The notes below the pieces were generated by a model. That model searched no databases. It had not been told where the DNA came from and saw nothing but the letters and a program-made list of their open reading frames with translations. Position numbers and translations under genes: made by a program. A stretch of 64,000 nucleotides of DNA from Hymenobacter ginkgonis (GTDB taxonomy: Bacteria; Bacteroidota; Bacteroidia; Cytophagales; Hymenobacteraceae): positions 248,001 to 312,000 of the forward strand of contig NZ_WQKZ01000001.1 in assembly GCF_009755225.1 (NCBI RefSeq), written 5' to 3'. Positions 41,933 to 50,979 of this stretch are shown here, piece after piece (position 1 is the stretch's first letter; each line of letters opens with the position of its first letter).

Positions 41933-44900
41933 ATGGCAACACGTTACTCGTGGCTTCCCGCAAGGGTAGCACTCCTGTTCCTCCTATTGCTGGCCGGCGC
42001 TACCCACGGGGCTTGGGCGCAGCAAAACGCCGTTGAAATCAGCGGCAAGGTCGTAGACCCAAAAGGCGAGCCATTGCCCGGCGTAACGGTGGTAGTGAAA
42101 GGCACTACTACCGGTGCGAGTACTGGCCCCGACGGCAATTTTTCGCTGAAAGCGCCGGCCGGCGCTACGCTGGTTTTCTCCTCTATCAGCTATGCTACCC
42201 AGTCGGTTAGCGTTGGCAGCCAGCGGCGGCTGGCGGTAACCATGCAGGAGGATGTGAAGGCGCTCACTGATGTGGTGGTAGTAGGCTACGGCACCCAAAA
42301 GAAAAGCCAAACTACGGGCGCCATTTCCTCCGTTACGGCCAAGGAAATTACGGAGTTGCCCATCTCCAATCCGCGGCAGGCCTTGCAAGGGCGGGCAGCC
42401 GGGGTCGATGTTATCCAGACCGGCAGCGAGCCGGGCGGGGGCGTGGCGGTGCGCATCCGGGGTAGGCGGTCCATCAACGCCTCCAACGACCCGCTGTACG
42501 TGGTCGATGGTATTCCGCTGGCGGGCGGCATCGACGACATCAACCCGCAGGATATTGCCTCGATGGAGGTGCTGAAGGACGCCTCGGCCACCGGCATCTA
42601 CGGCTCGCGCGGGGCCAACGGGGTAGTGCTGGTAACTACCCGCCGCGGCAAAGCGGGCAAAACCACGGTGGGCTACGATGCCTACGCTGGCTTCTCCAAC
42701 GCCCTGAGCGAGGTGGATATGATGGACGGGCCGCAGTTTGCTGAGTATAAGCGCGAAGCCTACCGCACGGCTGGCCTCTACGACGATGCCGACCGGACCG
42801 CTTCGGACAAGAAAATCTTCAGCGCCATTGAGCTCGATGGCATTGCTAAGGGCCGCAGCACCGACTACCAAAAGCTGCTGCTGCGCACGGGCTCCATCCA
42901 AAGCCATCAGATTGGTGTGCAGGGGGGTAGCGAGAAAACGCAGTTTGCGATTTCGGGCAACTACTTTCAGGAGCGAGGCATCGTGAAGCAGACGGACTTT
43001 ACCCGCTACACGTTTCGGGTGAATCTCGACCACCAAATCAACAGCCACATTCGGGTGGGTACATCCACGTTTGGCGTGTATAGCGTCAATAACGGGGCCG
43101 ACAGCCCCATCAACAACCCGAATTTTGACGGCTTTGCTAACCCCAACTACGTGGCCCGGGGCTTCCACCCATTTGGTGGTGCACTGGCCGAAAACCCCCT
43201 GGGCCAGCCCTTCGACGACCAAGGCAACCTGATTTTCTTGCCTACCCCCGACGGGTTGCGCTCCAACCCGGCCGCCGAGGTGGTGCCGGGCGCCAACGTT
43301 GCCGAAACCAAAACTGTCCGCCTTTTCAACAGTATTTACGGCGAGTGGAAAATCGCGGATGGCTTGACCTACCGCCTCAATTTCGGCCCCGATATCACCA
43401 ACCAGCGCTTTGGGCGCTTCACGGGCACCTTCACCAATGCCCGCCGCTTGGGCGCGCCCACGGCCCGCACCGAATATGGCCAGCGCTTCAACTACACGCT
43501 GGAAAACATCGTCAATTACAACCGGAAATTTGGCGAAACCAAGGCACACAACCTGGGTGTTACGGCGCTGTATTCGTTGCAGCGCGACCGCTACGAAACG
43601 GCCTTTATCGACGTGAATGCCGTGTCGGCCGAAACGCAGTCGTTCTACAATCTGGGGCAGGCCGGCTCGTTCAATGCGCCGGGTACCGACTTGCAGACGT
43701 GGACATTACAATCATTCATGGGCCGCGTCAACTACGACTATAAGGAGAAATACCTCATTACCCTCACCGGCCGCTACGACGGTTCCTCGCGCTTCGGGGC
43801 TAATAATAAGTACGGCTTCTTCCCGTCGGTAGCGCTGGGCTGGAATATGGCCGAAGAGCAATTTTTCAAGAACATTTCCTGGCTCGACCAGCTGAAGCTA
43901 CGCGCCAGCTACGGCTCGATTGGCAACACCGGCATCTCGCCCTACCAAACGCAGAGCCTGCTGGCGCGCACCTCCTACGCCTTCGGCACCGCGCCGGCCT
44001 ACGGCTACCGGGTAGGCACGCTCGGCAACGACGACCTGAAGTGGGAAACGACCAGCACTGCCAACGCGGGCCTCGATTTTAGTTTGTGGAAGGGCCGGGT
44101 ATACGGCTCGGTTGAAGTATACCAAGCCGATACGCGCGACTTGCTGCTCTACAATCAGTTGCCGATTTCCAACGGCTTCGACCGCGTGCTCCAGAACGTG
44201 GGCCACACCCGCAACCGGGGCTTCGAAGTAACTTTAACTACCGTGAACGTGAACCTGCCCAGCGGCTTCCGCTGGTCGACCGACTTGCAGTTCACGCGCA
44301 ACCGCGAGGCCATTATCGAGTTATTTAATGGTAAGGTAGATGACATTGGTAACCAGCGCTTTATTGGGCAGCCGCTGCAAGTGTACTACGATTACGAGAA
44401 AATCGGCATCTGGCAGACGGGCGAGGAAGACCAAGCCAAGCTGTACGGCCAGAAGGTGGGCCAAATCAAGATTAAAGACCAGAATGGCGACGGGAAAATC
44501 GACGCCGTCAACGACCGGGTGATTTTGGGCAGCACCATCCCCGATTGGTCGGGCGGCATCACCAACCGCTTCGAGTTCAAGGGCTTCGACTTGTCCTTCT
44601 TCATTTATGCCCGGGTAGGGAACATGATTCGGAGCACCTTCCACACTACCAACAACAACCTGGCCGGGCGCTACAACAACCTGGACGTGAACTACTGGAC
44701 GCCCACCAACGCGACCAACGACTTTCCGCGGCCGAATAAGGACCAGGAGTTCCCGATTTATAACACCACGCTGCAATACTTCGATGGCTCCTTCGTGAAA
44801 GTGCGCAACATCAACTTCGGCTACAATTTCTCGCCGGCCGTGTACAGCAAAATGAAAATCAGCGGCTTGCGCGTGTACACGAGCATTTTGCAGCCCTTCA

Positions 44901-45019
44901 TTTTTGCTACCTACCGCTCGAAGTACAAGGGCATCGACCCGGAAACTTCCGACATCGTGGGCCCCGACCAAACGCCTTCGGCGCGGCAAATAACTTTCGG
45001 CATCAACGCCAAATTCTAG
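41933..45019 (+). CDS. SusC/RagA-type TonB-dependent outer-membrane transporter
   Basis: 1028 residues from the ATG at 41933; the open frame upstream adds an unrelated tail. Signal peptide (about 1-30), then a carboxypeptidase-regulatory-like domain (ISGKVVDPKGEPLPGVTVVVKGTTTG), the TonB-box-like DVVVVGYGT, the plug (PISNPRQALQGRAAGVDV, IRGRRSINASNDPLYVVDG, SRGANGVVLVTTRRG) and a long beta barrel. It imports oligosaccharides or other ligands delivered by its SusD partner. A SusD gene follows 34 bases later. Confidence 0.97.
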   Translation: MATRYSWLPARVALLFLLLLAGATHGAWAQQNAVEISGKVVDPKGEPLPGVTVVVKGTTTGASTGPDGNFSLKAPAGATLVFSSISYATQSVSVGSQRRLAVTMQEDVKALTDVVVVGYGTQKKSQTTGAISSVTAKEITELPISNPRQALQGRAAGVDVIQTGSEPGGGVAVRIRGRRSINASNDPLYVVDGIPLAGGIDDINPQDIASMEVLKDASATGIYGSRGANGVVLVTTRRGKAGKTTVGYDAYAGFSNALSEVDMMDGPQFAEYKREAYRTAGLYDDADRTASDKKIFSAIELDGIAKGRSTDYQKLLLRTGSIQSHQIGVQGGSEKTQFAISGNYFQERGIVKQTDFTRYTFRVNLDHQINSHIRVGTSTFGVYSVNNGADSPINNPNFDGFANPNYVARGFHPFGGALAENPLGQPFDDQGNLIFLPTPDGLRSNPAAEVVPGANVAETKTVRLFNSIYGEWKIADGLTYRLNFGPDITNQRFGRFTGTFTNARRLGAPTARTEYGQRFNYTLENIVNYNRKFGETKAHNLGVTALYSLQRDRYETAFIDVNAVSAETQSFYNLGQAGSFNAPGTDLQTWTLQSFMGRVNYDYKEKYLITLTGRYDGSSRFGANNKYGFFPSVALGWNMAEEQFFKNISWLDQLKLRASYGSIGNTGISPYQTQSLLARTSYAFGTAPAYGYRVGTLGNDDLKWETTSTANAGLDFSLWKGRVYGSVEVYQADTRDLLLYNQLPISNGFDRVLQNVGHTRNRGFEVTLTTVNVNLPSGFRWSTDLQFTRNREAIIELFNGKVDDIGNQRFIGQPLQVYYDYEKIGIWQTGEEDQAKLYGQKVGQIKIKDQNGDGKIDAVNDRVILGSTIPDWSGGITNRFEFKGFDLSFFIYARVGNMIRSTFHTTNNNLAGRYNNLDVNYWTPTNATNDFPRPNKDQEFPIYNTTLQYFDGSFVKVRNINFGYNFSPAVYSKMKISGLRVYTSILQPFIFATYRSKYKGIDPETSDIVGPDQTPSARQITFGINAKF

Positions 45020-45053
45020 CTCCTCCCACCCAGCATTTTTAATTCGTTCTTAT

Positions 45054-46709
45054 ATGAAAGCGTTGAAATACAGTAAGCTGTTGGCGGTGGCGGTGATGTT
45101 GCTGGCCAGCCAGGCCTGCAAAAGTTTGCTCGATGAAAGCGTGGTATCGCAGGTGGGTGCCGATTACCTGACTACCGCTGCGGGCTTTGATGCCGGCGTG
45201 AAGGCAGTGTACTCGTCGCTGCGCGATTTCTACGGCCGCGAAAACGGCATGGACCTGACCGTGTTTGGCACCGACACCTACACGATGGGCTCGGACGGCA
45301 CGTATAAGTTTATGAACCAGTACACTACCCAGCTCGATAGCCGCACGCAGCCCGTCATTGACGTATGGAATGCTTTTTACGTGGGTATCAACACGGCCAA
45401 CGCCGTTATCGACCAGGCGCCCAACGTGACGGGCCTCGACGATGCCACCAAAAAGCGGCGGGTAGCGGAAGTGAAGTTTTTGCGGGCGCACCACTATTTC
45501 GTGCTGGTGCAGCAGTTTGGGGCGGTGCCGCTGGTGCTGAAGCAAAGCACCACAGCCAGCAAAGAAGCCACGCGCACGCCCGTGCCGCAGGTATACGCCG
45601 CCATTGTCAGCGACTTAGAGTCGGCCCTACCCGACCTGACGGCGACCACGCCCGACTACGGCCGCGTAACCAAGGGCGCGTGCGAGCACCTGCTGGCGCG
45701 GGTGTACCTGACCAAGGCCACCTCGGAGGCCGCCGCGGCCGACGACTACGCCAAGGCCGCTACCTACGCCCAAAACGTCATCAAGAACTATAGCTACCGG
45801 CTGCTGCCAGACTTTGCCAGCGTGTTTCAGCAGGGCTCGGGTGAGGTGAACGACGAGGTGATTTTTGCTACCCAGTACACCTCCGACCCTACCACCAACG
45901 GTGTTGGCAATGAGACCCATCTGTACTACGTGATGGAGTACGACGTGCAGGCGGGCATGAAACGCGATATCTTCTATGGCCGCCCGTTCCGGCGGTTTCG
46001 GCCCACTGAGTACACGCTGAACACCGTATTTAGCAACCGCACCAACGACTCGCGCTACCAAAAGAGCTTTCGCACGGTGTACCTCTCCAACAACCCGGGC
46101 ACGTTTACCAACCTGTTTGATGCTTCCAAAACGTCAATTACCGTCAAGGCTGGTGACACGGCTATTTACCTGCCGGGAGTAGAATGGACGCTGGCCCAAC
46201 GAGCCAAAAAGCCTTACCAGGTGCTGGTGCCCAGCCTGTACCGGCCCAACCTGTTCCCGACGCTGACCAAATTTTTGGACCCGCTGCGGCCCGACTTGCA
46301 GTACCAGCCGGGTAGCCGCGACTTCTTAATGTTTCGCTTGGCTGAGACGTATTTAATTGCGGCTGAGGCGCTTTTCAAGCAGGGCAAAACGGCCGAGGCG
46401 TTGCCGTTTATCAATACCGTGCGCCGCCGGGCCGCGTTTGCTGGCAAAGAAGCGGCTATGGAAATCACGGCTAGCCAGCTGACCATGGACTTCATCATGC
46501 AAGAGCGCGAGCGCGAGTTGCTCGGCGAGATGTTCCGCTGGTTTGACCTCAAGCGGTGGGGTATCTTGATTGACCGGGTAAAATTGTATAATCCCGATGC
46601 GGCCCCCAACATTCGGGCGGGCAAGCACGAACTGCGGCCCATTCCGCAGGACCAGATTGACCGCACGGCGGGCGGTATAGCATCCTTTCCGCAAAACCCT
46701 GGGTATTAA
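45054..46709 (+). CDS. SusD/RagB-family nutrient-binding lipoprotein
   Basis: 551 residues. Lipobox ASQAC at about 18-22, followed by SusD motifs (FDAGVKAVYSSLRDFYG near the start, AEVKFLRAHHYFVLVQQFGAVPLV, ERERELLGEMFRWFDLKRWG near the end). It caps the SusC barrel and captures the ligand on the surface. Directly after susC, same operon. Confidence 0.96.
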   Translation: MKALKYSKLLAVAVMLLASQACKSLLDESVVSQVGADYLTTAAGFDAGVKAVYSSLRDFYGRENGMDLTVFGTDTYTMGSDGTYKFMNQYTTQLDSRTQPVIDVWNAFYVGINTANAVIDQAPNVTGLDDATKKRRVAEVKFLRAHHYFVLVQQFGAVPLVLKQSTTASKEATRTPVPQVYAAIVSDLESALPDLTATTPDYGRVTKGACEHLLARVYLTKATSEAAAADDYAKAATYAQNVIKNYSYRLLPDFASVFQQGSGEVNDEVIFATQYTSDPTTNGVGNETHLYYVMEYDVQAGMKRDIFYGRPFRRFRPTEYTLNTVFSNRTNDSRYQKSFRTVYLSNNPGTFTNLFDASKTSITVKAGDTAIYLPGVEWTLAQRAKKPYQVLVPSLYRPNLFPTLTKFLDPLRPDLQYQPGSRDFLMFRLAETYLIAAEALFKQGKTAEALPFINTVRRRAAFAGKEAAMEITASQLTMDFIMQERERELLGEMFRWFDLKRWGILIDRVKLYNPDAAPNIRAGKHELRPIPQDQIDRTAGGIASFPQNPGY

Positions 46710-46713
46710 AAAA

Positions 46714-46753
46714 CGGCCCTACCCCCTGCACTGCGGCGCAGGGGGTAGGGCCG
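46714..46753. terminator. Inverted repeat built on CCCTACCCCC
   Basis: CGGCCCTACCCCCTGC (46714-46729) is the exact reverse complement of 46738-46753. It lies right after susD and could terminate or attenuate transcription into the following genes. Confidence 0.7.
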
Positions 46754-46799
46754 CTGTTGCGTTACTTGCCTAACCATTCAAAACCTACTCCCACCCACC

Positions 46800-48182
46800 T
46801 TGAAAAAGATTAACTTGATAATTGGCTGTGTCTTCAGCGCATCACTGCTGTTAGGAGCGCCCCACCAACTGCTCGCGCAGGCCTCGGATGGCTGGCAAAA
46901 CCTGTTTGATGGTAAAACCCTGACGGGCTGGAAGCGCTTGGCTGGCACCGCCGACTACAAAGTGGAGAATGGCGCGATTGTCGGCACGACGGTCATGAAC
47001 TCCGGCAATACGTTTCTGGTCACGGAAAAGGAATACGGCGATTTTCAACTAGAGCTAGACCTGCAAATAGAAAGCGCCGTGAGCAACTCGGGCGTGCAAA
47101 CGCGCAGCCATTTCAACACCGAGGGCCACGCAAACAAGGTGTACGGCCGGCAGTTCGAAATTGACCCGTCGGCGCGCAGTTGGTCGGGCGGCGTGTACGA
47201 CGAGGACCGCCGGCAGTGGCTCTACCCCCTCGATTTGCACCCGCAGGCCAAGACCTTGTTCAAGCTCGGCCAGTACAACCACGTCAAAGTGGAGTGCATT
47301 GGCAACGAGATGAAAACGTGGCTCAATGGCACGCCGGTGGCCTACGTGGTGGACCCCATTGACCCAACTGGTTTTATTGGCTTGCAGGTGCATGGCATCA
47401 CGACCAAGGAGCAGGAAGGCAAGAAAGTGTACTTCAAAAACATCCGCATCAAGACCGCCAACCTGAAGCCGAGCGCGTTTCCGGCCGACATCTACGTGGT
47501 CAACTTCGTGCCTAACTACTTGACGGCCTACGAGAAGCAGCACGGCTGGAAGTTGCTGTTTGACGGCAAAACGAACGCCGGCTGGCGCAGTGCCAAAGCC
47601 GCCGCCTTCCCGGCGCAGGGCTGGCAGATTACGGACGGCACGCTTACGGTGCTGCCCTCCGAAGGCAAGGAAGCTGCCAATGGCGGCGACATCGTCACCA
47701 ATGACCAATACAAAGCTTTTGACTTGTCATTCGAGTTTCGGCTGACGCCGGGCGCCAATAGCGGCGTGAAATACTTCGTGACGCTGGCCGAAAAAACGGA
47801 GGGCTCGGCCATCGGGCTAGAATACCAGGTGCTCGACGATGCGCTGCACCCCGACGCCAAGCTGGGCCGCGACGGCGACCGCACGCTGGCGTCGTTGTAC
47901 GATTTGATGACGGCCGAGCATCCGCCGCGCTTCATTCACCCCATTGGCGAGTGGAACGTAGGGCGCGTGGTGGTATACCCCGACAACCACGTGGAGCACT
48001 ACCTGAACGGCGCCAAAGTGCTGGAGTACGTGCGCGGCTCACCAGCTTTCAAGGAGCTGGTAGCTCAGAGCAAATACCACATCTGGCCAAACTTTGGGCA
48101 GGCCCCGGCCGGCCACCTGCTGCTGCAAGACCACGGCAACCGCGTGTCGTTCCGCAGCATTAAAGTCAAGACCCTAAATTAG
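46800..48182 (+). CDS. DUF1080 (3-keto-disaccharide hydrolase-like) protein, two domains
   Basis: 460 residues, TTG start at 46800 giving the signal peptide MKKINLIIGCVFSASLLLG. Two DUF1080 domains are visible: one beginning WQNLFDGKTLTGWKRL (about 34-225) and one beginning HGWKLLFDGKTNAGWRS (about 245-455), both with the SGVxxR / NSGVKYFVTL core. This family cleaves 3-keto-glycosides produced by a dedicated oxidase. It is periplasmic or surface-located. Confidence 0.93.
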   Translation: MKKINLIIGCVFSASLLLGAPHQLLAQASDGWQNLFDGKTLTGWKRLAGTADYKVENGAIVGTTVMNSGNTFLVTEKEYGDFQLELDLQIESAVSNSGVQTRSHFNTEGHANKVYGRQFEIDPSARSWSGGVYDEDRRQWLYPLDLHPQAKTLFKLGQYNHVKVECIGNEMKTWLNGTPVAYVVDPIDPTGFIGLQVHGITTKEQEGKKVYFKNIRIKTANLKPSAFPADIYVVNFVPNYLTAYEKQHGWKLLFDGKTNAGWRSAKAAAFPAQGWQITDGTLTVLPSEGKEAANGGDIVTNDQYKAFDLSFEFRLTPGANSGVKYFVTLAEKTEGSAIGLEYQVLDDALHPDAKLGRDGDRTLASLYDLMTAEHPPRFIHPIGEWNVGRVVVYPDNHVEHYLNGAKVLEYVRGSPAFKELVAQSKYHIWPNFGQAPAGHLLLQDHGNRVSFRSIKVKTLN

Positions 48183-48217
48183 CTAGCATTCTTTCCCTAC
48201 CCCCTAACGAATTCCCC

Positions 48218-49576
48218 ATGTCTACTCCACGTCGCGAATTTCTCAAACAAACGGCCATGGCGGGCGCCGGCGTGCTGCTGGCACCCGTTACCTCCTGGTC
48301 GGCCAGTAGCTACAAACGCATTATTGGGGCCAACGACCGCGTGCGCGTTGGGGTGGTGGGCTTCTCCGACCGCCACCGAGGCTCGCACATTCCGTGTTTT
48401 ATGAGCCACTACAAAGAATTGAACTTTGACGTAGTGGCCGTGTCCGACATCTGGAAAAAGCGCCGCGAAGAAGGCGCCGCGACCTGGAAGGAGAAGATGC
48501 AGCATAACGTGCTGGCCTGCCGCAACAACGAGGAGATGTACGACAAAAAGCTGGTGGACGCCGTGTTTATCAGCACCGCCGATTTTCAGCACGCCCTGCA
48601 CGCCATTGAGGCCGTGCGGGCGGGCTGCGATGCGTACGTAGAGAAGCCGTTTGCCGAGACGATGGAGGACAACCGCGCCGCGCTAAAGGCCATTAAGGCC
48701 TCGAAGCAGATTGTGCAGATTGGCTCGCAGCGCCGCAGCGGGGCCAACTACCACGCCGCCGAGCAGTTTATCAAGTCGGGCAAATTTGGTCCCATCACGA
48801 TGGTGGAGCTGACCTGGAACGTGAACCAGCCCGGCCGCTGGCGCCGCCCCGAACTGATTCCGCAACTCAAGGAAGCCGACACCGACTGGAAGCGCTACCT
48901 GATGAACCGGCCCGCCGAGGCATTTGATGCGCGCAAGTACTTGGAGTTTCGGTTGTTCTGGCCGTACTCTTCGGGCCTGCCGGGCCAGTGGATGAGCCAC
49001 CAGATTGATACCGTACACTGGTTCAGTGGCTTGCAGCACCCGCGCAGCGTGGTGGCCAACGGCGGCATCTACGAGTGGAAAGACGGCCGCCGCAACTGGG
49101 ATACCATTACGGCGGTGTTCGACTACGGCCCCGTGCAGGATATGAGCAGTGGATTCCAGGTCACGTTTGGCTCGCGGATGCACAACGGCGACGAGCACCC
49201 GGCCGAAATCTACTACTCCAACGGCGGCGAGCTTAACCTGAATACCAATACGGTATCGCCCAGGGGCGGCCTGACCCAGAAAATGGCCGAGGCCATGCAA
49301 ATGAAAGCCAACTTGCTGCCCGAGATGAGTTTATCGGCCGCCGAGCCCGTTATCGCCTCCGCTAACACGGGCGGCGACAAGCTGACGTCCAACCACATCC
49401 GCAACTGGATGGAGTGCGTGCGCAGCCGCCAGCAGCCCAACGCACCCGTGGAGGCGGGCTACAGCCACTCCATTGCCACCATCATGACCAACGCGGCGGT
49501 GCACAGCGGCCAAAAAGCCACCTTTGACGAGAAAACCCAGGAAGTGATGGTCGGTGGCAAAGCCTTTATTGTGTAA
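48218..49576 (+). CDS. Exported Gfo/Idh/MocA-type oxidoreductase (second copy)
   Basis: 452 residues. Tat-type signal (RREFLKQTAMAGAGVLLAP), NAD(P)-binding VRVGVVGFSDRHRGSHI, and the catalytic EKPFAETMEDN. The canonical EKP motif is kept, unlike the copy at 39008, and no flavinylation motif was found. Probably a periplasmic sugar or glycoside 3-dehydrogenase that works with the DUF1080 lyase before it in the operon. Length is slightly above the family's usual 380-430. Confidence 0.92.
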   Translation: MSTPRREFLKQTAMAGAGVLLAPVTSWSASSYKRIIGANDRVRVGVVGFSDRHRGSHIPCFMSHYKELNFDVVAVSDIWKKRREEGAATWKEKMQHNVLACRNNEEMYDKKLVDAVFISTADFQHALHAIEAVRAGCDAYVEKPFAETMEDNRAALKAIKASKQIVQIGSQRRSGANYHAAEQFIKSGKFGPITMVELTWNVNQPGRWRRPELIPQLKEADTDWKRYLMNRPAEAFDARKYLEFRLFWPYSSGLPGQWMSHQIDTVHWFSGLQHPRSVVANGGIYEWKDGRRNWDTITAVFDYGPVQDMSSGFQVTFGSRMHNGDEHPAEIYYSNGGELNLNTNTVSPRGGLTQKMAEAMQMKANLLPEMSLSAAEPVIASANTGGDKLTSNHIRNWMECVRSRQQPNAPVEAGYSHSIATIMTNAAVHSGQKATFDEKTQEVMVGGKAFIV

Positions 49577-49592
49577 GCACTTAACTCGAAAC

Positions 49593-50672
49593 ATGATGCG
49601 CTATTTCCCTTTGCTTGGCGGCAGTGCCCTGCTGCTAGCCTGCACCTTCCAAGCCGTCGCCCAAAAATCGGAGCTGGTCCGGGTAGCTAAGAGTGCCACC
49701 GGCAAAAAAATTGACGTGTTTGTGGGCAAGGAGCTGTTTACCAGCTTTCTGTACCCCGATACGTTGGAGAAGCCGGTGCTCTACCCCCTGCGCGCTGCCG
49801 ACGGGACTATCGTTACCCGGGGTTTTCCGCTTAACCCCAAGCCCGGCGACCCCACCGACCACCCGCACCACATTGGCCTGTGGTTCAACTTTGAAAACGT
49901 GAATGGCCTGGACTTTTGGAATAATTCTTACGCCATTCCGAAGGAGAAAAAAGGCTCGTACGGCTGGATTAAAACCGACCGGATTTTGACCACCGCCAGC
50001 GGCCCGACGGGTGTGCTGTCTTACCATGCCAACTGGACCAATCAGAAAAACGAGGTTTTGCTGGAAGAAACCACGCGCTTCGAGTTTAGCGGCACCAGCC
50101 ACGAGCGCACCATCGACCGGGTAACGACCCTGAAAGCCGCCACCGAAGTCACGTTTACGGATGCCAAAGACGGGCTGCTGGGTTTGCGCCTGGCGCACGA
50201 GTTGCAAATGCCATCTGATAAAGACGAAAAATACACCGACGACAAAGGCAACGTTACCATCGTGAAGGCCGGCACCGACAAAACGGCCACCGGCAATTAC
50301 ATTACCAGCGCCGGTAAGAGCGGCAATGCGGCCTGGAGCACGCGCGGTGCTTGGTGCAAAGTGTATGGCAAGATGGGTGCCGACTCGGTGAGCGTGGCCA
50401 TTCTCGACCACCCGAAAAACCCCAATTACCCCACCTTCTGGCACGCGCGCGGTTACGGCTTGTTTGCCGCTAACCCGCTGGGCGAGAAAGTATTCACCAA
50501 TGGCGCAACGGCTAAGAATCTCCAACTCAAGAAAGGGGAATCCGTGACGTTTCGCTACCGCGTCCTCATTGAGGAGGGTAGCCAAACGCTCTCGGCCAAG
50601 CAGCTTAACGACGCTGCCGCTGACTTTGCCAAAAAGAATATTGTGCTAGCCAAGACCACCCAAGGGGAGTAG
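49593..50672 (+). CDS. PmoA-family / DUF6807 protein
   Basis: 359 residues from the ATG at 49593 (a second ATG follows at once). Signal peptide MRYFPLLGGSALLLACTFQAVA. The motif TDHPHHIGLWFNFENVNGLDFW is the marker of the PmoA/DUF6807 family, whose members are secreted and found in sugar-utilisation loci of Bacteroidota; the enzymatic activity is not established. It closes the operon. Confidence 0.9.
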   Translation: MMRYFPLLGGSALLLACTFQAVAQKSELVRVAKSATGKKIDVFVGKELFTSFLYPDTLEKPVLYPLRAADGTIVTRGFPLNPKPGDPTDHPHHIGLWFNFENVNGLDFWNNSYAIPKEKKGSYGWIKTDRILTTASGPTGVLSYHANWTNQKNEVLLEETTRFEFSGTSHERTIDRVTTLKAATEVTFTDAKDGLLGLRLAHELQMPSDKDEKYTDDKGNVTIVKAGTDKTATGNYITSAGKSGNAAWSTRGAWCKVYGKMGADSVSVAILDHPKNPNYPTFWHARGYGLFAANPLGEKVFTNGATAKNLQLKKGESVTFRYRVLIEEGSQTLSAKQLNDAAADFAKKNIVLAKTTQGE

Positions 50673-50979
50673 GCCCGCGCTAGGGGAGGACACACCACTA
50701 CCTAAAAGGGCGCAAATGGCTGGAAAAAGCGGGGAGAACGGCCACCCCTGCGCTAGTAATACGAACCAACCAGTGGTCAGTCGGCCTGCGGGTGGGGGTA
50801 GGGCCCGCGATTTATACGGGCCCTACCCCCCACCCGCGGGCCGACTGTTTGCTAGTAAATAGGGCAGTTGCCGGAAGGAGGCGGTAGCGAAAGTGCAATT
50901 AGCGAAAGCCGATGTGCCATCTTCGCGTACAAATGGTAGCGTGCTGGCCTTCCGTACTTCGTGGTGGGGGCGCGTGCCG
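50673..50979. other. Intergenic region with a GGGGGTAGGG palindrome
   Basis: About 300 bases between the sugar locus and the histidine kinase. It holds the long inverted repeat 50778-50847 and otherwise nothing recognisable. Confidence 0.5.
50778..50847. repeat. Long imperfect inverted repeat
   Basis: CAGTCGGCCTGCGGGTGGGGGTAGGGCCCG (50778-50807) pairs with 50817-50847; the only differences are one G-T and one extra base. Built on GGGGGTAGGG/CCCTACCCCC. Confidence 0.75.

Noticed and set aside
41984..43549. Long open frame on the minus strand opposite susC
   Set aside because: It has no recognised domain and mirrors the codon structure of susC, which has clear motifs. Such antisense frames are common in GC-rich genes.
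49635..50585. Long minus-strand frame opposite the PmoA/DUF6807 gene
   Set aside because: No domain, low-complexity composition, and fully overlaps a well-supported gene.
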